Shown: positions 51,785 to 59,281 of the stretch, in pieces
Layout: each line of letters starts with the position of its first letter
How positions within the stretch are numbered: position 1 is the stretch's first letter
Source of the DNA: a bacterium
GTDB taxonomy: Bacteria; Sysuimicrobiota; Sysuimicrobiia; Sysuimicrobiales; Segetimicrobiaceae
Direction of reading: 5' to 3'
Length of the DNA: 64,000 nucleotides
NCBI GenBank assembly: GCA_035295165.1
Contig: DATGJN010000103.1
Location: 1 to 64,000, forward strand
Notes under the pieces: model-generated
Seen by the model: the letters and a program-made list of their open reading frames with translations, nothing else
What the model was told of the DNA's origin: nothing
Database searches by the model: none
Position numbers and translations under genes: made by a program

Positions 51785-54700
51785 CTATCGCTGCTTTGCG
51801 AGGTTGTCGAACCGGCTGTGCTCCTTGTGGAAGTACAGCTCCACGGTGCCGATCGGTCCGTTGCGGTGCTTCGCGATGATGACTTCGCAGATGTTCTCCT
51901 TGTTCTCCTTCTGTGCCTTCTCCTGATCGTAGTAGTCCTCGCGGTAGAGGAATAGTACGAGGTCGCTGACCTGCTCGATTTCGCCAGAGTTGTGGCTGAC
52001 GATTCCGTCGGCCAACCACGAGGCGGGACCGGGAACTGTGAGATCGAATACTTCCCCCTGCCCCGCTGGCTCACTGGAGATCACGCAGTCCCAAAAGAGA
52101 CCATTGCCGCATTCGGCTCCAACGGGACCATCGCCGAACAGTTCCGCGCGTTCGAGCAGCGTTGCACCGGACGCGACCTTGGACTGCGCTACGCTTCCGG
52201 GGACGCGTTTGGTGAATGCCGCGACGGTCCGCGCCTCCGGCAGGGATTCGGGCGCGAGTGCCTTCGGGAGTTCACGCGCGACAGCGACGCGATCTCCGAT
52301 TGACAGCTCCCGCGTCTGCACCCATCCCCTGCCGCTATACAGTCGGTGAGCCTTCGTTGCTCGGATCGTCCGGCCACTCGCCAATTTCACCTCGACGACA
52401 TCGCGTCGCCCGACGCACCACACAGCGTCTGCCTTCGCGCGAACAATGCGCCCGTCCTGCGCCATGGACAGTACTGACGGCGTCGTGCCTACGAGGTCGC
52501 GAATTGGCACGCGCCGACCGTCCGCGAGGAGTACGAGCGTATCGCCCGTGACGCACTCGCGAAGGTGGCTCAGCATCGGCCGCTTCTGTCCAAGAGACTC
52601 GACGGCCCGGCTGAGCTGCGAGATCGCGATAATGGGGATGTCCAGCTCCTTCGCGAGCGACTTGATGTTGCGCGCGATCTCGCTCAGCTCCTGGGTGCGG
52701 TTCTCGGTGCGCCTGAACGACTGGATCAGTTGGATGTAGTCAATGACGATCAGGCCCAGGCCGTGTTCCGCCTTGAGCTTGCGCGCCTTTGCGCGCATCT
52801 CGACCACCGAGAGCATCGCCGAATCGTCGATGAAGATCGGCGCCTCGCTGAGTCCGCCCATCGCCCGCGCGAGTTTGCGCCAATCCTCGTCGGCGAGAAA
52901 GCCCGTGCGCAGCTTCGTGTTGTCCACCTGCGCCTCGGAGCACAGGATGCGCTGCACGAGCTGCTCCTTGCTCGTCTCGAGGCTGAAGATCGCGACTGGA
53001 ATCTTGTGGGTGAGCGCCGCGTGCTGGGCGATGTTGACGGCGAACGTCGTGTTGTGGACGCAGACGTCGTTGGCCACGAAGTTGTGCGTGACCGGGATCG
53101 TCAGATCGTACACTTGCTTGGATCCCGCGGGGTCGATCGCGACGATCTCGTCCCAGTAGACGTCGCTGCCGGCGATCTGCGCCAGCGCCGCCAGATCCAG
53201 CGTGTGTGCGACCGCAAGCAGGCCTTCCCGAGTCAACTCCGCTGGCCTAGTGAGGGTGCGGGACGACGCCCCGAGGTCGCGGCCCTGCGCAACCGTGCCC
53301 CACGACGCGGGCCCCGTTGCCGCGGCGATCGCCTGCCAGACGCCTGAGGACAAGATGTCAGCGTTGGGCCTGCGGGTGCCGTCGGCGAGGGCGTCGACGA
53401 CGCGGCCGAGCTGTGCCTGCCGGCCAAAGATGCCGATCTCGCGCGCGAAGATCCAAAGCGAGGCGGGATCGGTAATCTCGATCTGCCAGCGTGATTGTTG
53501 CACGCCCCGGGCGAGCACCGTTCGGCCGCGGATCGCGGCGAGGATCCCGAACCGGAGCAAGAGGTGCTGGACCTGACGGGCAAGCCGCTCGCCGGTCGTC
53601 GCGTATCCGATCTTCGCTTGGCTCCCGGGTTCTGCCGCGACCCAGCCCCCGGTTGCAAACAGCTTGTTCAGAAACAGCGCGAGGTGGTGGCGAGGTAGCG
53701 TGAAGACCTTGGCAGGCACATGCCGCTCGCCCGTGCGCGCGGCGGTGAGGCCGTGCCGCTTGAGCCGGGACACCAGCGCGGTGTGGGTGCTCGTGCCGGC
53801 GGCGCGCGAGGGCGCGGGCGTCTGTCGGCGGGCCCGCCGCCGTGCGGCGCCGAACGCGTGGGTGGCGCGCAACACATCATCAGCGATGGCCGGATGCGCG
53901 CGCGCGAACGCGGCGCTTCCTCCGGTGAACAATGCACCGCCGGTGGCGTACGCGAGCAACGTGACCTCGCACTCACGCATCGAGGTATCGCCGAAGACGC
54001 CGATGCGTCTCGGCACGGCGATCCGCTCGCCGACGCGGAGTGCGGCGAGCGGAAGCCATCCCTCGATGGTCAGGAAGGGGTGGCTGGCGGTGCATTCTAC
54101 GGTCCGGCCCAATCTCGTCATGACGCGAAACACGGGCTTGATGCCGTCGTCTACGAACGCAGAGGGTTCCGTGGTGCGCAGCTTCCAGTCGGCGCCCAGC
54201 GTCAGGAGGCGCGCCCGCTTCCGTCGGTACACATCCTCGATCGTGGCGACGCTGCCGTCCGCCAGCACGATCTCGGCGTCGTGGCTGAGGCACTTCCCCA
54301 CCGACGGCCTCGCGGCGACGATGATCATGTCCGACGGTTGGAGCCCCGACGTCAGCATGTCCAAGTCGGTGAAACTGGTGGAGACGCCGGTGACGGTGCC
54401 CTTCTCCTGGTACCGTTTGTCGATCTTCTCGAAGCTTTCCTTGAGGATCTCCTTGATCGCCTGGAAGTCCTGGACGTTGCGGCGCGCCGCAATCCCGAAC
54501 ACGAGCTTCTCGGCCTGATCGATCAACGCGGCGACGTCGTCCGCGCCCTCGTACCCGAGGGTCGCGATGTGCGTGCCGGCGTTGATCAAGGACCGGAGCA
54601 TGGACTTCTCAAGCACGATGCCTGCGTAGTAGTCCACGTTCGCTGCGGTCGGCACGACGTTCGGGAGCGAGGCGAGATACGTCGCACCGCCGACGTCGTC

Positions 54701-54943
54701 GATCTTGCCCATCACGGAGAGCCGATTGGTCACGGTGATCAGGTCCACCGGCTCACCGCGGTCGAACAAGTCGATCATCGCCGCGAAGATCACGCGGTGC
54801 GCGTCGCGGTAGAAGTCCTCTGGTCGGAGCGCTTCCAGGACGCGCGCGATCGCATCGCGATCGAGCAGCATCGATCCCAGGACGCCCTGCTCTGCCTCAA
54901 GATTCTGTGGCGGGATACGCTCTAGTTGTTGGACGATGCTCAC
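51785..54943 (-). CDS. dnaB: Replicative DNA helicase DnaB interrupted by two inteins
   Basis: This precursor of 1052 residues is the hexameric replicative helicase plus two inteins. The extein parts (1-217, 632-796, 986-1052) add up to 449 residues, the normal DnaB length. The N-terminal domain starts QLERIPPQNLEAEQGVLGSM. The Walker A P-loop is split: ARPSVGK at 211-217 and TTFAVN from 632. Walker B is LIVIDYIQLI at 731-740. Motif H4 is DLVLFLYREDYY near 994, with KHRNGPIGTVELYF at the end. The start is GTG with GGAGG upstream. Splicing is essential for function because both inteins interrupt active-site motifs. It lies downstream of rplI but has its own promoter with a LexA-type box. Confidence 0.95.
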   Translation of the reverse strand: MSIVQQLERIPPQNLEAEQGVLGSMLLDRDAIARVLEALRPEDFYRDAHRVIFAAMIDLFDRGEPVDLITVTNRLSVMGKIDDVGGATYLASLPNVVPTAANVDYYAGIVLEKSMLRSLINAGTHIATLGYEGADDVAALIDQAEKLVFGIAARRNVQDFQAIKEILKESFEKIDKRYQEKGTVTGVSTSFTDLDMLTSGLQPSDMIIVAARPSVGKCLSHDAEIVLADGSVATIEDVYRRKRARLLTLGADWKLRTTEPSAFVDDGIKPVFRVMTRLGRTVECTASHPFLTIEGWLPLAALRVGERIAVPRRIGVFGDTSMRECEVTLLAYATGGALFTGGSAAFARAHPAIADDVLRATHAFGAARRRARRQTPAPSRAAGTSTHTALVSRLKRHGLTAARTGERHVPAKVFTLPRHHLALFLNKLFATGGWVAAEPGSQAKIGYATTGERLARQVQHLLLRFGILAAIRGRTVLARGVQQSRWQIEITDPASLWIFAREIGIFGRQAQLGRVVDALADGTRRPNADILSSGVWQAIAAATGPASWGTVAQGRDLGASSRTLTRPAELTREGLLAVAHTLDLAALAQIAGSDVYWDEIVAIDPAGSKQVYDLTIPVTHNFVANDVCVHNTTFAVNIAQHAALTHKIPVAIFSLETSKEQLVQRILCSEAQVDNTKLRTGFLADEDWRKLARAMGGLSEAPIFIDDSAMLSVVEMRAKARKLKAEHGLGLIVIDYIQLIQSFRRTENRTQELSEIARNIKSLAKELDIPIIAISQLSRAVESLGQKRPMLSHLRECVTGDTLVLLADGRRVPIRDLVGTTPSVLSMAQDGRIVRAKADAVWCVGRRDVVEVKLASGRTIRATKAHRLYSGRGWVQTRELSIGDRVAVARELPKALAPESLPEARTVAAFTKRVPGSVAQSKVASGATLLERAELFGDGPVGAECGNGLFWDCVISSEPAGQGEVFDLTVPGPASWLADGIVSHNSGEIEQVSDLVLFLYREDYYDQEKAQKENKENICEVIIAKHRNGPIGTVELYFHKEHSRFDNLAKQR
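51989..52555 (-). other. Mini-intein 2 in DnaB (residues 797-985)
   Basis: This 189-residue intein lies between LSHLRE and SGEIEQ. Block A is CVTGDTLVLLADGRRVPIRD with Cys797 as nucleophile. Block B is GRTIRATKAHRLYSGRGWVQ with the TxxH motif (Thr863, His866). Block F is GEVFDLTVPGPASWLADG, and block G is IVSHN with His984 and Asn985. The +1 residue is Ser986. All residues needed for splicing are present. No LAGLIDADG or HNH endonuclease domain is visible, only a short linker (about 895-950), so it is a mini-intein that cannot home by itself. Confidence 0.92.
53051..54292 (-). other. Intein 1 in DnaB P-loop (residues 218-631) with degenerate LAGLIDADG endonuclease
   Basis: This 414-residue intein is inserted between Lys217 and Thr632 of Walker A. 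Block A is CLSHDAEIVLADGSVATIED with Cys218. Block B is GRTVECTASHPFLTIEGWLP with Thr285 and His288. Block F is KQVYDLTIPVTHNFVAND and block G VCVHN with His630 and Asn631; the +1 residue is Thr632. The endonuclease domain lies at about 325-530. Its two LAGLIDADG helices are LLAYATGGALFTGG (329-342) and HLALFLNKLFATGGWV (420-435). In both, the catalytic Asp position reads Gly (Gly335 and Gly432). Splicing should be intact, but DNA cleavage is probably lost. Confidence 0.9.
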
Positions 54944-54975
54944 GCGGGCGGGCCTCCGGGGCCGGGTCTGTAGGA

Positions 54976-55004
54976 ATTATAGAACATATGTTCGGTCTCG
55001 TCCA
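54976..55004 (-). promoter_or_regulatory. dnaB promoter with LexA-type SOS box
   Basis: On the minus strand a perfect TATAAT (54976-54981) is preceded after 17 bp by TGGACG (54999-55004). The spacer holds the perfect palindrome GAACATATGTTC (54982-54993), flanked on the minus strand by C on the left and T on the right. This is the core of the Gram-positive LexA box (CGAACATATGTTCG). LexA bound here would repress the dnaB promoter until DNA damage. The box is identified by pattern only. Confidence 0.6.
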
Positions 55005-55380
55005 GTCCCAGGTGCGACCCCCGGCCTGCCCGCCGCCGGTGGCCGGGAGGTCGATTGCGCGACCCATGAGGATGTTCGACCAAGGGGAGAAATGCGAGAC
55101 CGCGAGGCGGCATCCCTTGTGGGCTGCTTGCGTCTTTGCTGGGACATCGCTGAGGATAACCTGGGTACGCGTGGGGCGAGCCTGTGGATGATCCCGTCGC
55201 CCGCTCCAGAAAGGTGTTGATAGCATGTGGAGAAGCTGCGTCCTCGATGTGGACCCGACGCGGGCCGGAGGGTTGAGGGCGTGCGCGCAAGGTCGTACCG
55301 TGGAGTCGAGTCGCCACTCCGGCGGCTTCTTCGGCCGCACACACGCGGCCACGTACCAGGCCGATTGGGGAGGGAGCGCC
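55005..55380. other. Gene-free stretch upstream of methyltransferase gene
   Basis: No convincing gene is seen between the dnaB promoter and the methyltransferase start. An open frame from 55225 runs into the methyltransferase without homology before 55381. A GGGGAGGGAG ribosome site at the right end sets that start. Confidence 0.5.
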
Positions 55381-56196
55381 GTGGCCGACGCAGGTGTGCC
55401 CCGGGATTTTCGCGGGTTCACGGAGGAGACGCGGGAGATCTGGAACGAGAACGCGGACTGGTGGGATCAACACGCCGGCGACGGGGGCCTGGAGTTCCAG
55501 CGGACGATGATCGACCCGGCGACGGCGAGGCTGCTCGCATTGTGCCCGGGAGAGCTCGTGTTGGACCTCGCGTGTGGGAACGGCGCCTCCGCCCGCAAGA
55601 TGGCGGAGGCGGGCGCCCGGGTGGTCGCCGTGGACTTCAGCGAGCGGCTGATTGCGCACGCGAGGCTGCGCACGACGAAACACGTCGACCGAATCGACTA
55701 CCGCGTGATGAACCTCACCGACGAGGACGCGCTGCGATCGCTCGGCGCGCGGTGCTTCGATGCGGCCGTGTGCACAATGGCTCTCTTTGATATCGCGGAC
55801 ATCGAGCCGCTGGGCGCGGCGTTGCCGGGTCTGCTGCGCGACGGCGGCCGGTTTGTGTTCTCAGTGACGCACCCGTGCTTCAACACGGCGGGGGTCACGA
55901 AAACGCTCGAAGAGCAATTGCTCAACGGGCGGTTCGCGGTGACGCGCGGGGTCAAAATCGTCGCGTACCTCCGGCCCACCGCTCGGACGGGCCTCGTGGG
56001 ACCGCCGAACCAGCCGGTACCGCACTACTACTTCGACCGCCCGCTCGGCATCCTGTTCGGCACCTTCTTCCGAGGCGGCCTCATGCTGGACGCGCTCGAA
56101 GAGCCCGCCGTGCCTGCGGGCGCCGGCGACGGTGGGTTGTCCTGGAGGAACTACACAGAGATTCCGCCGGTGCTCATTGCGCGGATGCGTGTCTAG
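55381..56196 (+). CDS. Class I SAM-dependent methyltransferase
   Basis: This 271-residue methyltransferase has the preceding helix ETREIWNENADWWDQHAGDG. Motif I is LVLDLACGNGASARKMAEAG near residue 60, post-I acidic loop VVAVDFSERLIAHARLRTTK, motif IV FDAAVCTMALFDIADIEPLG and post-motif GGRFVFSVTHPCFNTAGVTK. The last is typical of small-molecule and tetrapyrrole-like methyltransferases of the Methyltransf_11/25 group. GTG 55381 was chosen with GGGGAGGGAG in front. Its TAG overlaps the TAG of rplI on the other strand (shared CTAG), so the two genes are convergent with no spacer. Confidence 0.87.
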   Translation: MADAGVPRDFRGFTEETREIWNENADWWDQHAGDGGLEFQRTMIDPATARLLALCPGELVLDLACGNGASARKMAEAGARVVAVDFSERLIAHARLRTTKHVDRIDYRVMNLTDEDALRSLGARCFDAAVCTMALFDIADIEPLGAALPGLLRDGGRFVFSVTHPCFNTAGVTKTLEEQLLNGRFAVTRGVKIVAYLRPTARTGLVGPPNQPVPHYYFDRPLGILFGTFFRGGLMLDALEEPAVPAGAGDGGLSWRNYTEIPPVLIARMRV

Positions 56197-56639
56197 CCGG
56201 CGCCCACCACGTTGATCTCCACCATCGCGGTGTGCTGGTGGTGGAGATGCACCGGGACCTTGTAAAATCCCGTGGTCCTGATCGGCTCGGCGAGTTCGAT
56301 CTGCTTCTTTGTGATCTCCACGCCCTTCCGGCTGATCGCGTCGGCGATGTCCTGCGCGGTAACCGAACCGAACAGGCGTCCCTCCTCGCCGGCGCGAGCG
56401 CGAACCTCGACGACGAGCGCTTCGAGCCGGGTCTTGAGCGTGGCGACCTCCTGGAGGACGCGGGTTTCGCGCTGCTGTGCGGCCTCGCGGGTCCGGGCGA
56501 GATTGTGCAGGCTGCTCTCCGTCGCCGGCGCCGCCAGGCCGCGCGGCAACAGGAAGTTCCGCGCGTAGCCATCCTTGACGTCCCGGACTTCCCCGGTGCG
56601 CCCGATCGACGGAACGTCTTTCAATAGAATGACCTTCAT
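56193..56639 (-). CDS. rplI: Large ribosomal subunit protein bL9
   Basis: This 148-residue ribosomal protein binds 23S rRNA near the L1 stalk. The N-terminal RNA-binding domain MKVILLKDVPSIGRTGEVRD and VKDGYARNFLLPRGLAAPAT is canonical. A long connecting helix (about 40-75) and a C-terminal domain (GRLFGSVTAQDIADAISRKG) follow. Its ATG overlaps the TAA of the DUF2232 gene by one base (TAATG), so translation is coupled. It is part of the rpsF-ssb-rpsR-DUF2232-rplI operon. Confidence 0.97.
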   Translation of the reverse strand: MKVILLKDVPSIGRTGEVRDVKDGYARNFLLPRGLAAPATESSLHNLARTREAAQQRETRVLQEVATLKTRLEALVVEVRARAGEEGRLFGSVTAQDIADAISRKGVEITKKQIELAEPIRTTGFYKVPVHLHHQHTAMVEINVVGAG

Positions 56640-57721
56640 TATGGATGCACCGCCTTTGTCTGGTCGTCGCGCACGGCCCCGTCTGGGTCGGGTGCGTTGT
56701 TGGCCGGTTCCCGGCCTAGGGACTGGCCGGCGTCCGGGGCGTCGCCCCGAGCCTCCCCTGACGCTGTGGCGGGCGCGCTCAACCTGCGATAGTCGAACCA
56801 CGTATCGAGCACTCCGATCATGGCAATGGCCGCAATGGGCAAGATGCCCCCCGAGATCAGGAGCATGCCTGCCAGCACGATCACAAATCGCGGGATCTGG
56901 CGCGCGGTGAGCCACGAGATGCCGACCAGGGCGCCCTGAAACCCAAAGACGAACAGCGTCACCAGCGTCGCGTCGAGCGGCGCCGTGGCCAGGAGCGGCA
57001 CGCGCAGGCTCGCCAGCGAGAGGCCGCCGCCGGTCCAGAGCAGCACCGTCGCCAGCAGCGGCGGGACCCGCCACGCCAGAATCGGAGGCACACCGGGAAG
57101 CGTGTGGCCGATGCGGCGGAGCACGGTGCGGGCAACGACGTAGCAGAGATATGACCACAAGAGAGCGCCGAGTCCGAACATGACCGGGAGGGCAGCGTGC
57201 AGGAGCTTGGGCATCACCACAATCGCTTGCCGCAGCTCGTCGAGCTGCGGTGCGGGCGCCCCGAGCTTCTGCTGCAGAGAGATCGTCATCTGCATCGCGT
57301 CGACCTGGCTCTTGATGAACTGTCCGATGAGATCCTGGTGGAGCAGGGCCGTCGCGGCCAGGAGAGCGGCCACCGCTGACACGAGAAAGGCGACCGCGCC
57401 GGCCAGGATCGTGAGTTCGGCGCCGATTCCCCGCCACACCCCCCACCCAAGCGCGAGCCCGAGCGGGGCGAACGTGGCGGCGGCCGAGAGGGCGTTGACC
57501 GGACCGACGAACTGGAAAAGGACGGCCGATGCGACCACGGCGGCCAAGACTGCCGTGCGAGGTCCCCACCGGATGACTAACAGCATAATCGGGAGCGGGG
57601 CGAGCAGGACGCCGACGAACGGGGCGATCAGCCCCGCCGCGGCCACGATCACGGTGAGCGCGGCAAGGATCGCCCCTTCGGTCAGCCCTCGCGTAGGGTG
57701 GCGCCGTGCGTCCTTGGCCAT
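56639..57721 (-). CDS. DUF2232 (YybS-like) membrane protein
   Basis: This 360-residue membrane protein has about eight helices and a Lys/Asp-rich cytoplasmic tail. It begins GLTEGAILAALTVIVAAAGL and contains GPVNALSAAATFAPLGLALG. Residues near 290 (YCBHV...) are replaced here by the hydrophobic ALVGISWLTARQIPRFVIVL. DUF2232/YybS is found between rpsR and rplI in Bacillota and relatives; its role is unknown, though the fold resembles S-component or MreD-like proteins. It is translationally coupled to rplI. The ribosome site is weak. Confidence 0.82.
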   Translation of the reverse strand: MAKDARRHPTRGLTEGAILAALTVIVAAAGLIAPFVGVLLAPLPIMLLVIRWGPRTAVLAAVVASAVLFQFVGPVNALSAAATFAPLGLALGWGVWRGIGAELTILAGAVAFLVSAVAALLAATALLHQDLIGQFIKSQVDAMQMTISLQQKLGAPAPQLDELRQAIVVMPKLLHAALPVMFGLGALLWSYLCYVVARTVLRRIGHTLPGVPPILAWRVPPLLATVLLWTGGGLSLASLRVPLLATAPLDATLVTLFVFGFQGALVGISWLTARQIPRFVIVLAGMLLISGGILPIAAIAMIGVLDTWFDYRRLSAPATASGEARGDAPDAGQSLGREPANNAPDPDGAVRDDQTKAVHP

Positions 57722-57767
57722 CGCGGGGCTGGGCGAGGGAACCGATCGAGCACGGCCGCCGCGCAGA

Positions 57768-58031
57768 CTACTCCCCCGTGTACGGCAGGAGGGCCAATTC
57801 TCTCGCGCGCTTGATCGCGACCGCTAGGGCGCGCTGGTGCTTGGCGCAGTTGCCGGAGACTCGGCGCGGCAGGATCTTCCCGCGTTCGGTGACGAACCGC
57901 CGCAGCCGATTCACTTCCTTGTAGTCGATGAACGTCGCCTTTTCCGTGCAGAACGAACAAACCTTGCGCTTAGGACGGCGGCGGTAGTCCCGGCGCGGGC
58001 GTGACTCTCCTCGATCCCTGCCTTCGGGCAT
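57768..58031 (-). CDS. rpsR: Small ribosomal subunit protein bS18
   Basis: This 87-residue ribosomal protein pairs with bS6 on 16S rRNA. The basic start is followed by [40 protein letters not shown] and [20 protein letters not shown]. The Cys pattern CSFC ... NCAKH is the zinc-binding C-plus form. ATG 58031 was chosen with AAGGAGGGG upstream; a longer frame from 58064 is a read-through. Confidence 0.97.
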   Translation of the reverse strand: MPEGRDRGESRPRRDYRRRPKRKVCSFCTEKATFIDYKEVNRLRRFVTERGKILPRRVSGNCAKHQRALAVAIKRARELALLPYTGE

Positions 58032-58103
58032 TGCTCCCCTCCTTGCGTGATGTTTCGAGCCCACCGGTCGTCGAGTCCCGACGGCCGGTGGCGAGCACGG
58101 CCG

Positions 58104-58511
58104 TTAGAACGGGACGTCCTCGTCCTGGCTTGCTGGCGCCGGTTCCTCAGCAGATCCGGCCTCGCCAGCGCCCGCCGCGGCGCGCGTACGATCTGCGCGA
58201 TCGAGGAACCGGACTCCATCCGCCACGACCTCGGCGACCTTTCGCTTCTGACCGTCCTGCGTCTCATACGAGCGGATCTGCAGGCGTCCCTCGACTGCCA
58301 CCATCCGCCCCTTCGTCATATACTGGCTGACCTGCTCCGCCAGCTTTCGCCACGCGACGATGTCGATGAAGTCGGTCTCCCGGTTGCCCTGCTGGTCGCG
58401 GAATGGTCGGTCCACGGCCAGCGTGAACGACGCGACGGGGGCTCCGCTCGGCACGTACCGCAGTTCGGGGTCCCGAGTCAGGCGACCGATCAAAATGATC
58501 CGGTTATACAT
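58104..58511 (-). CDS. ssb: Single-stranded DNA-binding protein
   Basis: This 135-residue OB-fold protein protects single-stranded DNA in replication and repair. MYNRIILIGRLTRDPELRYV begins the domain, with ETDFIDIVAWRKLAEQVSQY and GRMVAVEGRLQIRSYETQDG following. An Ala/Glu/Pro linker leads to the acidic tip DEDVPF, the docking site for partner proteins. The linker is short. It overlaps rpsF by 8 bp, the usual coupled arrangement. Confidence 0.97.
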   Translation of the reverse strand: MYNRIILIGRLTRDPELRYVPSGAPVASFTLAVDRPFRDQQGNRETDFIDIVAWRKLAEQVSQYMTKGRMVAVEGRLQIRSYETQDGQKRKVAEVVADGVRFLDRADRTRAAAGAGEAGSAEEPAPASQDEDVPF

Positions 58512-58995
58512 GGCCCGTGCCCGAAGGCGAGTCCGAGGGGTGCTCCTCCGTGGTCGGCGAAGCCGTCGCTGCCGGTTCGGCGGCGGTCGGGGCGGTGGGT
58601 CCCGCAGGGGGCGTGGTGGTGGGCGCCGCCGGTGCCGTCGCAGCGGGCGCCTGCGCCGGTGCCGTCGCAGCGGGCGCCTGCGTCGGTGTCGCCGCAGCGG
58701 GCGCTTGAGACGCCCGATGGGTGGCGACGGTAAACCGCAACAGCCCCTCGTGGAGGCCGAGCGTCTGGCGGAGCGGGCCCACCCGACCCGAATCGAGGTC
58801 AAAAACGGTCAGCACGTAGAAACCGTCGCGGTAGTTCTGGATGGGATACGCGATCCGGCGCTTGCCCCACCGATCGGTGGACTTGACGGTGCCCCCGTTC
58901 TCCGTGATCCGCTGGTGGATCCGCTCGATCGCGGCGTTCAGCGCATCCTCGTCGAAATCGGGACGAACAATGGAGACAATCTCGTAGGTGCTCAA
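58504..58995 (-). CDS. rpsF: Small ribosomal subunit protein bS6 with long Ala/Pro/Thr tail
   Basis: bS6 core of about 95 residues: STYEIVSIVRPDFDEDALNA, then GKRRIAYPIQNYRDGFYVLT and a final LLRFTVATHRA. It is extended by about 65 residues of low-complexity Ala/Pro/Thr sequence encoded by tandem repeats, making 163 residues in all. TTG 58995 is the likely start because AAGGAGG lies six bases before it; the GTG at 59001 overlaps that site. The tail has no known role and may be disordered on the ribosome surface. It is the first gene of the operon. Confidence 0.95.
   Translation of the reverse strand: MSTYEIVSIVRPDFDEDALNAAIERIHQRITENGGTVKSTDRWGKRRIAYPIQNYRDGFYVLTVFDLDSGRVGPLRQTLGLHEGLLRFTVATHRASQAPAAATPTQAPAATAPAQAPAATAPAAPTTTPPAGPTAPTAAEPAATASPTTEEHPSDSPSGTGHV
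58631..58711 (-). repeat. 27-bp tandem repeat in the rpsF tail
   Basis: Three consecutive 27-bp units lie at 58631-58657, 58658-58684 and 58685-58711. The first two differ at a single base and the third carries several changes. They encode the nine-residue unit QAPAATAPA. The reading frame is kept, so copy number could vary without breaking bS6. Confidence 0.85.
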
Positions 58996-59102
58996 TCGCA
59001 CCCTCCTTCCTCTGGGCTGTTCGGGTCTGGTCTGGATCCCGCGGCTCTGCTCGAACGACCCGGCGCGGCGTGCTCCGGGGCGGGGCAGGGCAGGAAGGCA
59101 GC

Positions 59103-59190
59103 GGCCGCGCAACACGCGGCCATCCGCTATGCAATTGTAAAGGGCTCGGCTAACCACGAGATTATACCACGTGCCCGATCGCGACCACAA
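59103..59190 (-). promoter_or_regulatory. Candidate promoter and leader hairpin of the rpsF operon
   Basis: On the minus strand a perfect TATAAT (59161-59166) has TTGTGG 18 bp upstream (59185-59190). Transcription would start near 59154, leaving a leader of about 160 bases before rpsF. The leader contains the perfect 7-bp hairpin GGCCGCG/CGCGGCC (59103-59121). In many bacteria the rpsF leader binds the bS6:bS18 complex for feedback; I cannot confirm the specific motif here. Nothing else is seen in 58996-59281. Confidence 0.5.
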
Positions 59191-59281
59191 GCGGCCATCC
59201 GCCTCGGAATGCGTGTGTTCCCCAGGCAGTCACGGTTACCTCACGGCCCGCGAAGGCAACCGCGGCGGTACGGTCGCCCGG

